Source: an uncultured Lachnospiraceae bacterium (lineage in GTDB: Bacteria > Bacillota > Clostridia > Lachnospirales > Lachnospiraceae). Taken from it: DNA of 50,743 nt. Of this stretch, positions 41,812-50,716 are shown one piece after another (position 1 is the stretch's first letter; each line of letters starts with the position of its first letter). Where the stretch lies: positions 1-50,743 of the forward strand of contig CAJUJM010000090.1 of assembly GCA_910586755.1 (NCBI GenBank). Reading direction: 5' to 3'. Made by a program: the position numbers and the translations under genes. The notes below the pieces were generated by a model that searched no databases, had not been told where the DNA came from, and was given only the letters and a program-made list of their open reading frames with translations.

Positions 41812-41829
41812 TCTTGTCCGCCCCTTTCT

Positions 41830-42624
41830 TTAATCTACCAGATACTTAGCCTGGGTGTAGTTGAATACCGGACCCTCTAAGCATACATAGGTCTCGTCAA
41901 TACGGCAGTGTCCGCACTTACCGATTGCACAAGACATCTTACGCTCGAAGGATACCCAAATCTTCTCTTCCGGAACACCACACTTGGTTGCTTCGATACC
42001 GGTAAACTTCATCATTGGCGGCGGTCCAACGATTACCACTTCGTAGTTGTCGCCGAAATCCTTGAACGGAACTTTGGAAACAAACTGGGTTACGAAACCA
42101 ACTTCCCAGTTATCAATCTTATCTCTGTCCAGGGTGTAGATACAGTTAAACTTATCTCTCCAGCCCTCGATCTCGTTGCGGAATACAATACCTTCTTCAT
42201 TCTTGAAGCCTGCGATCAAAGTAACGCTCTCCACATAACCCGGATTCTCAGCAAATACCCGCAGCATGCTGCGTACAGGAGCTAAACCGGTACCGCCAAC
42301 AATCACTACCATGTGCTTGCCCTTGAACTGGCTCTCAACCGGCCAGCCCTTGCCGTATGCGCCGCGCAGGAACAGGGTGTCGCCTGGTTCTTTCTTAAAG
42401 ATTTCCTCGGTAACTTTACCAACGGAACGGATGGTAAAATCCATCCAGCCATCGCCGTATGCGCTGACGGAAATGGGAGCTTCTCCTACCTTCGGGATAG
42501 ACAATTGTAAGAACTGTCCGTGGGAAGGTTTGATATCGGTCTCCACTTTAAACGTATATTCAAGCTTGGTTTCCTGCTTGATTTCCAAAATTTTGCAGGC
42601 AACTGGTTTTACCGGATTGTTCAT
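41830..42624 (-). CDS. asrB: Anaerobic sulfite reductase subunit B
   Basis: A 264-residue FAD/NAD(P)H-binding subunit of the ferredoxin-reductase type. FAD part: VSAYGDGWMDFTIRSVGKVT, RGAYGKGWPV. NAD part: HMVVIVGGTGLAPVRSMLR. The C-terminal 2Fe-2S cysteines are in SFERKMSCAIGKCGHCRIDE and TYVCLEG. It passes electrons from NADH to AsrA and AsrC. It lies between asrA and asrC with short spacings. Confidence 0.95.
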   Translation of the reverse strand: MNNPVKPVACKILEIKQETKLEYTFKVETDIKPSHGQFLQLSIPKVGEAPISVSAYGDGWMDFTIRSVGKVTEEIFKKEPGDTLFLRGAYGKGWPVESQFKGKHMVVIVGGTGLAPVRSMLRVFAENPGYVESVTLIAGFKNEEGIVFRNEIEGWRDKFNCIYTLDRDKIDNWEVGFVTQFVSKVPFKDFGDNYEVVIVGPPPMMKFTGIEATKCGVPEEKIWVSFERKMSCAIGKCGHCRIDETYVCLEGPVFNYTQAKYLVD

Positions 42625-42642
42625 AGTAATCTCCCCTCCTCC

Positions 42643-43677
42643 TTATTTGTTCTCTTCAGCCACGATCTCTGCAATGGCTTTGTTCATCTTGTCAACAGTC
42701 GCTGTAATGGAAATAAATTCCGGACAGCGGGAAATGCAGCGGCCGCAGCCTACACACATATGATAATCCTTAAAGCGCTCCTTATAATCATGGAACTTAT
42801 GAAGCACCTTAAATCTCATACGATCACCAGGAGTGTTGCGGAAGCTGTGTCCGCCTGCCATATCCGTAAAGCCCTCGATCTGGCAGGAAGCTGTGGTTCT
42901 CTTTCTCTCGCCTACGCTGCCGTTCTCATTGTAAGCGATATCGGTAGTGGTAAAGCAGGTACAGGTGCTGCAGGCAACGGTACAGCTGCCGCAGGAGATA
43001 CATCTCTTGTTATACTCGTTCCATACCGGATGGCTCTTTAACTTGGTCAATACTTCCTTATTGGGAATCTCAGGAAGGGTAACCTTGGTCTTGTTCTCAG
43101 TGGGGAAGGAAGGAGTGTAGTCCTCTGCTGTCTTGCCGTCAAAGTACGGTGCAAAGGTATCATCCTTTACCTCAACCTTTAACGCGCCGTCCTTGCAAAC
43201 GACTGCCAGGCTGTAGTTATCAGTCTTGTTGGTACCCATGCTTACGCAGAAGCAGGTGTCATCGTCTAAATCACACTGCATCATGACGATCTTAACCTTC
43301 TCGTGCATTCTCTCATAGTACATATCACTGAATCCACCGTTTCCTAAGTAGATTCTCTCCTGACGCTGCTGAGCTGCGATATCGCAGGGACGCATAAAGA
43401 TCAAAAGCTTCTTGCTGTTAATCTTGCTCTCTCTGTACTCGTCCTCGGTAAAGTAGAACAAAGGCTCGGTAATGGGAGATAAAACCTCCTTTGCCGGGAA
43501 ATCAGACTTCTCATCAAAAACAATTTCTTCTACAGCCTTTACCTTGTCGTAACGGATAATATCCGTATCAGAATAGCGGCCCTTGCCCGGGAATCTTTTT
43601 GGCGCCCAGATCTCGTACTCTTTGCTCAAATCGGCAAAAATCTGGTTCACTTCATCGAAGCTTACTTTGTAGCCCAT
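42643..43677 (-). CDS. asrA: Anaerobic sulfite reductase subunit A
   Basis: About 344 residues with a 4Fe-4S dicluster C-terminus: RCISCGSCTVACSTCTCF and MCVGCGRCISRCPEF. The family-specific KLLIFMRPCDIAAQQRQERI is present. ATG 43677 (MGYKVSFDEVNQIF) is preceded by GGAGG and chosen over the longer frame to 43782. It relays electrons to the catalytic subunit. First gene of the asr operon with its own promoter at 43782-43811. Confidence 0.94.
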   Translation of the reverse strand: MGYKVSFDEVNQIFADLSKEYEIWAPKRFPGKGRYSDTDIIRYDKVKAVEEIVFDEKSDFPAKEVLSPITEPLFYFTEDEYRESKINSKKLLIFMRPCDIAAQQRQERIYLGNGGFSDMYYERMHEKVKIVMMQCDLDDDTCFCVSMGTNKTDNYSLAVVCKDGALKVEVKDDTFAPYFDGKTAEDYTPSFPTENKTKVTLPEIPNKEVLTKLKSHPVWNEYNKRCISCGSCTVACSTCTCFTTTDIAYNENGSVGERKRTTASCQIEGFTDMAGGHSFRNTPGDRMRFKVLHKFHDYKERFKDYHMCVGCGRCISRCPEFISITATVDKMNKAIAEIVAEENK

Positions 43678-43781
43678 TGAGTTATCCTCCTTTTTTATGG
43701 TATCGCTACCAAAAATTAACGTAACAACTTGGTGAGTGCCGGAAACCCCTGTTTCCGGCATACTCTCCCACATCATTTTCA

Positions 43782-43820
43782 ATTATAACATGGTTTTGGT
43801 GGTTATGTCTATATATAACC
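43782..43820 (-). promoter_or_regulatory. asrABC promoter with overlapping inverted repeat
   Basis: TAGACA (43806-43811), 18-bp spacer and TATAAT (43782-43787) on the minus strand. The -35 is inside an inverted repeat ggttat-8-ataacc (43801-43820), a candidate operator for a redox or sulfur-sensing regulator of unknown identity. Confidence 0.55.
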
Positions 43821-43875
43821 GGTAAATTCCAAGTTTTTTATATTTTTTCGCAATAGTTTAAGCTGCTACATTTTA

Positions 43876-45756
43876 TCAAACAATTACTGACACTCCAGTG
43901 TCATATTTCTTGTCATCTATGGTAACCGTAATCTCATACTCACCAGGAATATTCTCGGTTCCTACCGGGAACTCCACTGCTCTTGCATCGTGCTCTAAGA
44001 AGGTTCCTACACACATTGCAAGGAATGGACGCTTGGTGGTGGGAACAAAATAGCGGCGGGTAGGAGTACCGTTTTTACCCTCCAGATTCAGCATTACCAG
44101 GGTTCCCTTCTCAAAGCTTCCCTTAAATACGATACGGTCTGCTTCCTTGGCAATCTTAGCCTTGTACTCATCAGGGATCATGCCGGCAGGCTCTGCGGGA
44201 GCCTCGGTCATAAACTCCTCGGTAGCGGTAATATGACCAAGGAGCTGGCCCTTTCCAAAGGTTACCCTGTCATTTTCGTCATACAGATGAAGCTTCTCAG
44301 CACGGTAATAGTTAGCCGGTAAGTGCATCTCATAGAGAACCTTATCGTTCTTAACCTCAACGGTGATGGAGCTTAGCTGAACTGCTCCGCTCTCAATCTC
44401 GTCGGTAAGGCCTGCTCCCGGGAAGTTTAAGTATTCGTCGCCTCTCTTGCCGATTCCACCGGAATGTACCATGTAATGGCCGTTCTCGTAATATTCGCAG
44501 TTGCAGATGTAGCAGGAGAAGAACTCTGCTCCCCGCTCCTTTCCGTACTGCCATACCTGCTCAATGGTCATGTCTTCCGTGTTGATACGGTAGATAACGC
44601 CTCTGGAGAAGTTGTCCTTGGCAGGAACATATTTTTCCTTTACTTTTGCTCTGTAATGGCCGTTGTCAAAGCACATGATATCGCCGTTAGGCAGAACCAT
44701 ACATGCGTGCTGCTCATACTGCCAGTCAAAGTCACCGTCGCCTACAGGCTTGAAGAAATACTTCTGCATGTCTTCCGGCCATCCCTCAGGATCGCCGATG
44801 ATCCAGTTTAACTTACCGGTTTCAAAATCGCGGTTGATAACAATATCCTGATGGCGTCCGGAGAAGGTCAGGGAGTTGGTCTTTTTATCGTACCATACGG
44901 CATTGTTGTGGAACCAGTCATGGCCGTCCTGACTGCCGGATCCGCCTACGGGATAAACCGGAAGTACATCCTGATGATCCCAGGTCTTTAAGATCTCACC
45001 GGTCTCCCGATCTACCATTACGCAGTAGTCCTCAACCGTTCCTCTTTCCAAAATCTGGCTTAAAATCAGAATGTTGCCGTTTTCCATCTCCCACTCGTCA
45101 TGGTGATAACCGCCGGGGATCCGGAACTCTTTGTAGATCTTACCAATCATACCCATCTCATAAATACCGGTAGTGTGGTAAGGCGGAGCTACCAGACGGT
45201 CTGTACCTACCAGGAGGCGGCCGTTTCTCACTCTCTTTAAGTCAAATGCCAGGTTTAAGGTATTGTACCATCTGGCATCGCCTGCATAGTCATAAGCAGC
45301 GGTAAGAGCCGGGGAGGTAGGGCTTACAAACATTACGTTATCGCCAAAATATTCCGGGGTAGTCTGGATGCTGGTGGGCTTATGAAGCTTCTCCGGGCGC
45401 GCCTCGGTCTGAACTTTCAATTCCTTGGTCTCTCCGGTGCTCAGCTCGATAACAACGGTATTTTCGTATTCGGGATACAATCCATAGATGGGCAGCACCA
45501 TATGGATGGAATCGCTGGCCGGGCGGTACATGTAATCACCGGCTGCAGCCTTACCCTTAACCGTAACCTTTGCAAAGGCAGGTTTTGCTGCCTCAAACAT
45601 TACCAGGGCGGTAAGCGGAGCGATAATATACGGATTTACCACCACATACGGATTGTCAATGGTGTAGCTGCCTTTTTTGTACTCAGCCAGGAATGCTTCC
45701 TCAGCGGCGTACTGACGGTCAATAATGTGATCAATTTCTTTGAATAAAACTCCCAT
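43876..45756 (-). CDS. Aryl-sulfate sulfotransferase, paralogue 1
   Basis: A 626-residue AssT-type enzyme that moves a sulfuryl group from an aryl sulfate to a phenol acceptor through a sulfo-histidine. The N-terminal beta domain (1-150) precedes a propeller-like core containing YHHDEWEMENGNIL, DWFHNNAVWYDKK (probable catalytic His), LTFSGRHQDIV and WQYEQHACMVLPNGD. It has no signal peptide, in contrast to the periplasmic E. coli enzyme. A C-x2-C-x-C cluster (FFSCYICNCEYY) is near residue 425. It is paired with a second copy upstream (about 60% similar by eye) and followed by asrABC. Confidence 0.93.
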   Translation of the reverse strand: MGVLFKEIDHIIDRQYAAEEAFLAEYKKGSYTIDNPYVVVNPYIIAPLTALVMFEAAKPAFAKVTVKGKAAAGDYMYRPASDSIHMVLPIYGLYPEYENTVVIELSTGETKELKVQTEARPEKLHKPTSIQTTPEYFGDNVMFVSPTSPALTAAYDYAGDARWYNTLNLAFDLKRVRNGRLLVGTDRLVAPPYHTTGIYEMGMIGKIYKEFRIPGGYHHDEWEMENGNILILSQILERGTVEDYCVMVDRETGEILKTWDHQDVLPVYPVGGSGSQDGHDWFHNNAVWYDKKTNSLTFSGRHQDIVINRDFETGKLNWIIGDPEGWPEDMQKYFFKPVGDGDFDWQYEQHACMVLPNGDIMCFDNGHYRAKVKEKYVPAKDNFSRGVIYRINTEDMTIEQVWQYGKERGAEFFSCYICNCEYYENGHYMVHSGGIGKRGDEYLNFPGAGLTDEIESGAVQLSSITVEVKNDKVLYEMHLPANYYRAEKLHLYDENDRVTFGKGQLLGHITATEEFMTEAPAEPAGMIPDEYKAKIAKEADRIVFKGSFEKGTLVMLNLEGKNGTPTRRYFVPTTKRPFLAMCVGTFLEHDARAVEFPVGTENIPGEYEITVTIDDKKYDTGVSVIV

Positions 45757-45787
45757 TGGTAATTCCCCCTTTTAGTTTAAGTATAAA

Positions 45788-45814
45788 CTGGGACTCCCAT
45801 TAGGGGAGCCCCGG
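45788..45814 (-). terminator. Hairpin between the two sulfotransferase genes
   Basis: A 9-bp stem with one wobble, gggactccc (45790-45798) with gggagcccc (45804-45812). Without a clear U-run it may be a partial terminator or a processing site that sets the ratio of the two paralogues. Confidence 0.45.
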
Positions 45815-45840
45815 TATATCTAGTTTTACCAATCTACAGA

Positions 45841-47715
45841 TTAGCACTTAATCTGTACGCCGGTCTCGTACTTCTTGTCGTCTATAATCACTCTTACGTC
45901 ATAGACGCCCTTTAAGCCGGTCTTGTTTACACTGGTCTTGGTGTTGCGCTCGTCAGAATCCAGGAACGTTCCGCAGCACATAGCCAGGTAAGCTACAGCG
46001 GTGGTGGAGATAAAATATCTGTGAACCTCGTCGCCCTGCTCTAACAGCATCATAACCATCTGGCCCTTCTCAAATCTGGAGAAGAAGGTAAAGCGGTCAA
46101 TCTCTTCTACAATTCTTGCATTGCAGCTTTCCGGAAGCAGCTCGCCGCAGCTTTCCATAGGAATGTCGGTCTCAAATTCCTTAGTATGGCCCATAGCGCC
46201 TAAGATCTGGCCTTTACCCAGCTCTAAGTTAATTCCGTCGCTGTACAATTTCAGCTTCTCGCCGCGGTAATAGTTGCCGGGGCAGTCCATTTCCAGCTTC
46301 TTCTTGTTATCGCAAACTTCTACCGTAATGCTGTGAAGATCGCCGCCCATATCCTTTGCAAATGCGCCCAGAGCTTCTGAGGGAACGCCATCGGTATCAT
46401 ATGCGATACCGCCGGAATGTACCATGTAATGGCCTTCATTATAATACTCTACGTTGCAAATGTACGGGGAGAAGAACTCAGCTCCCTTGTCCTTGCCGTA
46501 CTCCCAAACCTGCTCAATGGTCATGTCCTTGGTGTTGATACGATAGCGGACGCCTCTGGAGTAGTTGTCCTTTGCCTTTAATTCCTTGTCCGGACGGTCA
46601 ACTGCCTTGCAGCCGTAATGGTGGTTGTCAAAGCACATAACATCGCCGTTGGGGGTGATCACGTTAGCGTGCTGCTCATACTGCCAGCCAAAGTTGTTTC
46701 CAACAGGCTTAAAGAAATATTTATCAACCATATCCTGGGGCCAGCCTGCCGGATCGCCGATAATCCAGTTTAACTCGCCGGTCTCAAAGTCAATATTTAC
46801 CATACTGTCAATGTGACGGCCGGAGAAGGTTAAGGAGTTGGTATTCTTGTCATACCAAACTGCGTTGTTGTGGAACCAGTCTTCCTCAGACCAGCTTCCG
46901 GAATGGCTTACAGTCTTTGGATTCAGGAATTTCTTGTAATCCCAGGTCTTTAAGATCTCTCCGGTGTTGCGGTCTAACAGAACGCACATATCCTCTACCG
47001 TCTCGCTCTCCAAGTCCTCGGTCAGGCACAGGATATTGCCGTCTTCCATCTCAAACTCATCATGGTGATAACCGCCGGGTACGCGGAATTCCTTGTAGAT
47101 CTTGCCGCAGGGGCTAATCTCATACAGACCGGACATATAGTAGGGCATCTTTAAAAGACGGCTGGAACCCATAATCAGGTTTCCGTTCTTTAATCTCTTT
47201 ACGTCAAATACGCAGGCTACATTCATATGCCACCTTGCATCGCCGGCATAGTCAAATGCGGAAGCCAGATCCTCACCTGCCGGGGAAACCAAAATCACGT
47301 TATCCTGTAAATATTCGGGAGTGGTATCCATATAGTGGATAACCTTCTTGCCATTGTATACGTCCGGTACATCAATGGTGATCACATTAGACTCCCCGCG
47401 ATATGCACGGATCTCTACTTTATTTGCATAGTTGGAATACAGGCCTACAACCGGAAGCACATGCTTCTTAGCTTTGGGGAAGGTGTGGCTCATATTAGCC
47501 TGTCTGGTTTTACCAAATACAGTAATGGTAACTGCAGTTTCTTCCTCAGTTTCAAAACATACTACTGCGGACAAGGGACTGATAATGTACAGATTGTACT
47601 TTACCAAAGGATTCTGAATGGTGTAATTGCCAGCCTCAAACTCCTTTAGCATTGCCTGCTCTGCCTCGTACTGACGATCAATTAAGTGATCTTCATAGAT
47701 GTAATTAACGCCCAT
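45841..47715 (-). CDS. Aryl-sulfate sulfotransferase, paralogue 2
   Basis: About 624 residues, same layout as the downstream copy: VNYIYEDHLIDRQYEAEQAM at the start aligns with its paralogue, and GYHHDEFEMEDGNIL, DWFHNNAVWYDKN, LTFSGRHIDSMVN and WQYEQHANVITPNGD are the active-site stretches. It lacks the CxxCxC cluster of paralogue 1 (FFSPYICNVEYY here). I chose ATG 47715 with its GGAGG site over 47736. No signal peptide. It lies 87 bases downstream of trxA. Confidence 0.93.
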   Translation of the reverse strand: MGVNYIYEDHLIDRQYEAEQAMLKEFEAGNYTIQNPLVKYNLYIISPLSAVVCFETEEETAVTITVFGKTRQANMSHTFPKAKKHVLPVVGLYSNYANKVEIRAYRGESNVITIDVPDVYNGKKVIHYMDTTPEYLQDNVILVSPAGEDLASAFDYAGDARWHMNVACVFDVKRLKNGNLIMGSSRLLKMPYYMSGLYEISPCGKIYKEFRVPGGYHHDEFEMEDGNILCLTEDLESETVEDMCVLLDRNTGEILKTWDYKKFLNPKTVSHSGSWSEEDWFHNNAVWYDKNTNSLTFSGRHIDSMVNIDFETGELNWIIGDPAGWPQDMVDKYFFKPVGNNFGWQYEQHANVITPNGDVMCFDNHHYGCKAVDRPDKELKAKDNYSRGVRYRINTKDMTIEQVWEYGKDKGAEFFSPYICNVEYYNEGHYMVHSGGIAYDTDGVPSEALGAFAKDMGGDLHSITVEVCDNKKKLEMDCPGNYYRGEKLKLYSDGINLELGKGQILGAMGHTKEFETDIPMESCGELLPESCNARIVEEIDRFTFFSRFEKGQMVMMLLEQGDEVHRYFISTTAVAYLAMCCGTFLDSDERNTKTSVNKTGLKGVYDVRVIIDDKKYETGVQIKC

Positions 47716-47742
47716 TTTGTTTTTCCTCCATATCATTTTTTA

Positions 47743-47765
47743 GGCAACAGTTGCCAACTGTTACC
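47743..47765 (-). other. Hairpin between trxA and the sulfotransferase genes
   Basis: A 10-bp stem with one wobble (ggcaacagtt / aactgttacc) and a 3-base loop lies between the trxA stop and the sulfotransferase ribosome site, not followed by U residues on the minus strand. It could be an mRNA-stabilising structure or an operator-like dyad. Confidence 0.4.
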
Positions 47766-47801
47766 AGTACACTAGTTTTGTACACCTGCTTCTTATCCGA
47801 A

Positions 47802-48113
47802 TTACATGTTCTCCTTAACCATGTTTACAATTACCGGCTTCTGCTGCAGTCCCTGAAGGCGTTTTACCTCAGCTCCGTCCTTTAACAGGATCAGGGTGGG
47901 GTAGCCTGCTACGCCGTACTCTGCAGTCAGTTCTTTGTTCTGGTCAAAATCCACCTTTAAGATAGTTAAATCGTCGCCAAACTCTTTTTCAACATCCTTT
48001 AATACAAATCCCAGCATCTTGCAGGGACCGCAGGTTGTCGAGAAAAAGTCGGCCAGAACTAAGCCCTTATCGGCCAGCTCCTTAAACTCAGCGCTGTTTA
48101 CTTCTTTTAACAT
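47802..48113 (-). CDS. trxA: Thioredoxin
   Basis: A 103-residue thioredoxin with the classic active site FFSTTCGPCKMLGFV, the cis-Pro loop GVAGYPTLILLKDG and no signal peptide. It cycles with the thioredoxin reductase encoded just upstream. Position next to sulfotransferases suggests a role in keeping them reduced or in sulfur transfer, an inference from gene order. GGAGG precedes the ATG at 48113. Confidence 0.94.
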   Translation of the reverse strand: MLKEVNSAEFKELADKGLVLADFFSTTCGPCKMLGFVLKDVEKEFGDDLTILKVDFDQNKELTAEYGVAGYPTLILLKDGAEVKRLQGLQQKPVIVNMVKENM

Positions 48114-48209
48114 GGTACTCTCCTCCTTAATAATATAGTTTCTTGATAACAGTAAGGACGGTGCAGACGAACATGGGATGCGCCTTCAAGCTCCGCCTGA
48201 GCTGTTAAA

Positions 48210-49136
48210 TTAATCCTCCAGATTCTTTACGTAATGGGATGCCTCCTGAGCAGCGATAGCACCGTCTGCACAGGCGGTAATTACCTGGCGCAGATTCTTG
48301 GTAACACAGTCGCCTGCCCCGAAAATACCGGCCTTTTTGGTAGCCATGCGCTCATCTACTTCCACATAACCAAATTTATTTAATACGCCCAGGTCCTTGA
48401 AACAGTCAGTAGTGGGTGTCAACCCGATATATTCAAAAACGCCGTCGCATTTTACCGTGTTTTCTTCACCGGTCTTGGTTGATTTAAAGTGAACGCCTTC
48501 CACCTTGGTATCGCCTGTAATCTCTAAAATATCCTGATAGGGATAGATAGTTACGTTTTCCATAGCGCGAAGTTTATCGCAGGCAATGGGATCCGCAGTT
48601 AAATCAAACATGGTTACAATGGTAATAGATTTTACCATACCGGCTAAAAAGATGGACTCCTCTACTGCAGAATTACCGCCGCCGATTACCACTACATCCC
48701 GGTCTCTGTACTGGGCTCCGTCACAGATTGCACACCAGCTTACGCCGTTGCCTCTGAACTTATCCTCGCCGGGAATGTTTAAAGTTCTGGGCTGAGTGCC
48801 GGTTGCCAGGATTACAGACTTGGTGGTAAACTCCTTACCGTCTTCCTCACATACTACTACCTTCTCGGAGCCGTTGTCTTTTACTTCCCTGACAGTAGCA
48901 TAGTCAAAGGTGATGGTGTCAAACTGCTGTGTGTGCTCGAACATCTGATATGCCAGCTCAGCTCCGTTTACTGTACCTACTCCGGTATAGTTCTGAATCT
49001 CATTGGTATTGATAATCTGTCCGCCAGGGGCAAGCTTATCCAGCATCAGGACGCTCATGTCTGCCCTGGCCGCGTAAATTGCTGCTGTCATACCCGCCGG
49101 TCCGGCGCCAATAATCACTACATCATACTGTGCCAT
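48210..49136 (-). CDS. trxB: Thioredoxin reductase
   Basis: A 308-residue flavoprotein. FAD motif DVVIIGAGPAGMTAAIYAAR, NADPH motif VVVIGGGNSAVEESIFLAG, redox-active site WCAICDGAQYRD (CAIC) and C-terminal GIFGAGDCVTKNLRQVITA. I chose ATG 49136 with a GGAG site; the frame upstream begins only with a TTG. It reduces the adjacent thioredoxin. Confidence 0.94.
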   Translation of the reverse strand: MAQYDVVIIGAGPAGMTAAIYAARADMSVLMLDKLAPGGQIINTNEIQNYTGVGTVNGAELAYQMFEHTQQFDTITFDYATVREVKDNGSEKVVVCEEDGKEFTTKSVILATGTQPRTLNIPGEDKFRGNGVSWCAICDGAQYRDRDVVVIGGGNSAVEESIFLAGMVKSITIVTMFDLTADPIACDKLRAMENVTIYPYQDILEITGDTKVEGVHFKSTKTGEENTVKCDGVFEYIGLTPTTDCFKDLGVLNKFGYVEVDERMATKKAGIFGAGDCVTKNLRQVITACADGAIAAQEASHYVKNLED

Positions 49137-49166
49137 TGTTATCAATCTCCTTTCTGATTTCGCGAC

Positions 49167-49195
49167 TATAGAGGATTCCGACGGAACCCTCTATA
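49167..49195 (-). other. Hairpin upstream of trxB
   Basis: A 13-bp stem with one mismatch (tatagaggattcc at 49167-49179 with ggaaccctctata at 49183-49195) and a 3-base loop, after the transporter stop and before the trxB ribosome site. No U-run follows, so terminator function is doubtful. Confidence 0.4.
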
Positions 49196-49237
49196 ATCCA
49201 AAAGTTTAAGCACAAAGGTTTATGTTTTTATTTATTC

Positions 49238-50716
49238 TTACATCAGGATGCTGGTTAACGGGATACCTACAATCAGCATAATCGCCATTTCAACTAAAAC
49301 GATAGGCAAGGTGTACTGATATACGTACTTGGTAGGAACCCACTCCTTGTTGCTGTGAAGAATCGCCGCAAAGGGAGAAGCCGCCGGGGTAACTGCTGCT
49401 GATAACAGTACAAACTGAATCATCAGTGTTACGATGGGTCTGGCGTCAGCACCGGTCTGAATACTGTAAGTCATGATAATGGGCTGTAAAATCATACCAA
49501 TAACCAAACTGTTGCACAGGTTGGTTAAAATACCGCCCAGGCCCAGAATCAGAATAATAAAGATGGCCGGGGACATGCCCTCGAAAATCGGGGACAGGAT
49601 AAATGCCAGGAATGCAGAAACACCGGTGGAAGGATCGGTTAATACACTTCCTAAAAATACAGCGGCAACGATGATGAAGTACGCGCCCCAGCTCATGTTG
49701 GTAGCCAGGATCTTAGGAATATCCATAAGAGGCTCGCCTTTGATGCGGATAGCCGCCATAATGGCAACCATAGTCATAGCAATACCGTAAACGGCAGGCT
49801 TTAAGAACGCCATACCCGGCAGAGTCGGGAACAGGGACGGAAGCATCAGCCCTAAGATAACCAGCATGAATCCTACACAGTACATTTTCTGCTGCAGGTT
49901 CATAGGAGGCAGAGGATTCTTGTTTAAACTCTCTACATCAAAATTCTTCATCTTGGAAGTATCCGGGCGGAATACATACTTGCAAAGCATAATAGCCGCA
50001 AGAATCATAATCATACCTAAAATAATAGCAGTAATCAAATAAGAGCCGCTGTTTACTGTGATAGGCCCGCCAGGCATCTCTGCGGTGATCTTTTCAAAGT
50101 TGCTGAGCAGCGCCAGACCATTCTGGGCAAAGGGCGCCATGGGGAAGCCGATAAGGGAAGCAACTACGATCATGGTAATTGCAACTCTGGGGAATGCGTC
50201 ACCCTTCTTATAGCCAACCTCATCAAAAATTCCATACAGAACCGGCCATAATACGAAAATCGGAGTAAATGCGTTGATAAAGCCTGCGATAAAGTAGCAG
50301 CCCACGCAGAGAACGCCAAGGAATAACCAGGGTTTTCCGTTGGTAAACTTTCTGGTTAAGAAGAACCGGCCTATGTAACCACTGATTTTGTAATATGCAA
50401 GACCGCCGGACATAATTTGCATAAACAATACCTGAACCGTAACAGGAGAACCGAATGCAGAGCTTAATACTGCATTCATGTTGCTGTAGTGGGAGAAACC
50501 AAGCATACCGATGGAAAGCAAGCTCCCCCAAATCGGATCCACAAAGGTCCATAAGTACAAAGTTCCCAGGAAAATTCCCAGGACTTCCATGCCAACTGGA
50601 GTTACCTCGGGCAGGCTGATGGGCAGATACCGGAAAAATAACATAATACCGGCGCCAACCAGGGCATGGATCATTAACATCCTTTCCTTCTTGTCGACTG
50701 TGTTAGCCATTTTCAT
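49238..50716 (-). CDS. DASS/SLC13-type anion transporter
   Basis: A 492-residue membrane protein with about 12 hydrophobic helices. Segments MSWGAYFIIVAAVFLGSVL and GGILTNLCNSLVIGMILQPI are typical of the ion-transporter superfamily (DASS, CitM, NhaD), the second containing an Asn-rich re-entrant loop used for sodium and anion binding. In this context it may carry sulfate, sulfite, a sulfonate or an aryl sulfate for the genes that follow, but the substrate is inferred only from neighbours. An AAGGGG site precedes ATG 50716; the ATG at 50710 is also possible. Confidence 0.85.
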   Translation of the reverse strand: MKMANTVDKKERMLMIHALVGAGIMLFFRYLPISLPEVTPVGMEVLGIFLGTLYLWTFVDPIWGSLLSIGMLGFSHYSNMNAVLSSAFGSPVTVQVLFMQIMSGGLAYYKISGYIGRFFLTRKFTNGKPWLFLGVLCVGCYFIAGFINAFTPIFVLWPVLYGIFDEVGYKKGDAFPRVAITMIVVASLIGFPMAPFAQNGLALLSNFEKITAEMPGGPITVNSGSYLITAIILGMIMILAAIMLCKYVFRPDTSKMKNFDVESLNKNPLPPMNLQQKMYCVGFMLVILGLMLPSLFPTLPGMAFLKPAVYGIAMTMVAIMAAIRIKGEPLMDIPKILATNMSWGAYFIIVAAVFLGSVLTDPSTGVSAFLAFILSPIFEGMSPAIFIILILGLGGILTNLCNSLVIGMILQPIIMTYSIQTGADARPIVTLMIQFVLLSAAVTPAASPFAAILHSNKEWVPTKYVYQYTLPIVLVEMAIMLIVGIPLTSILM

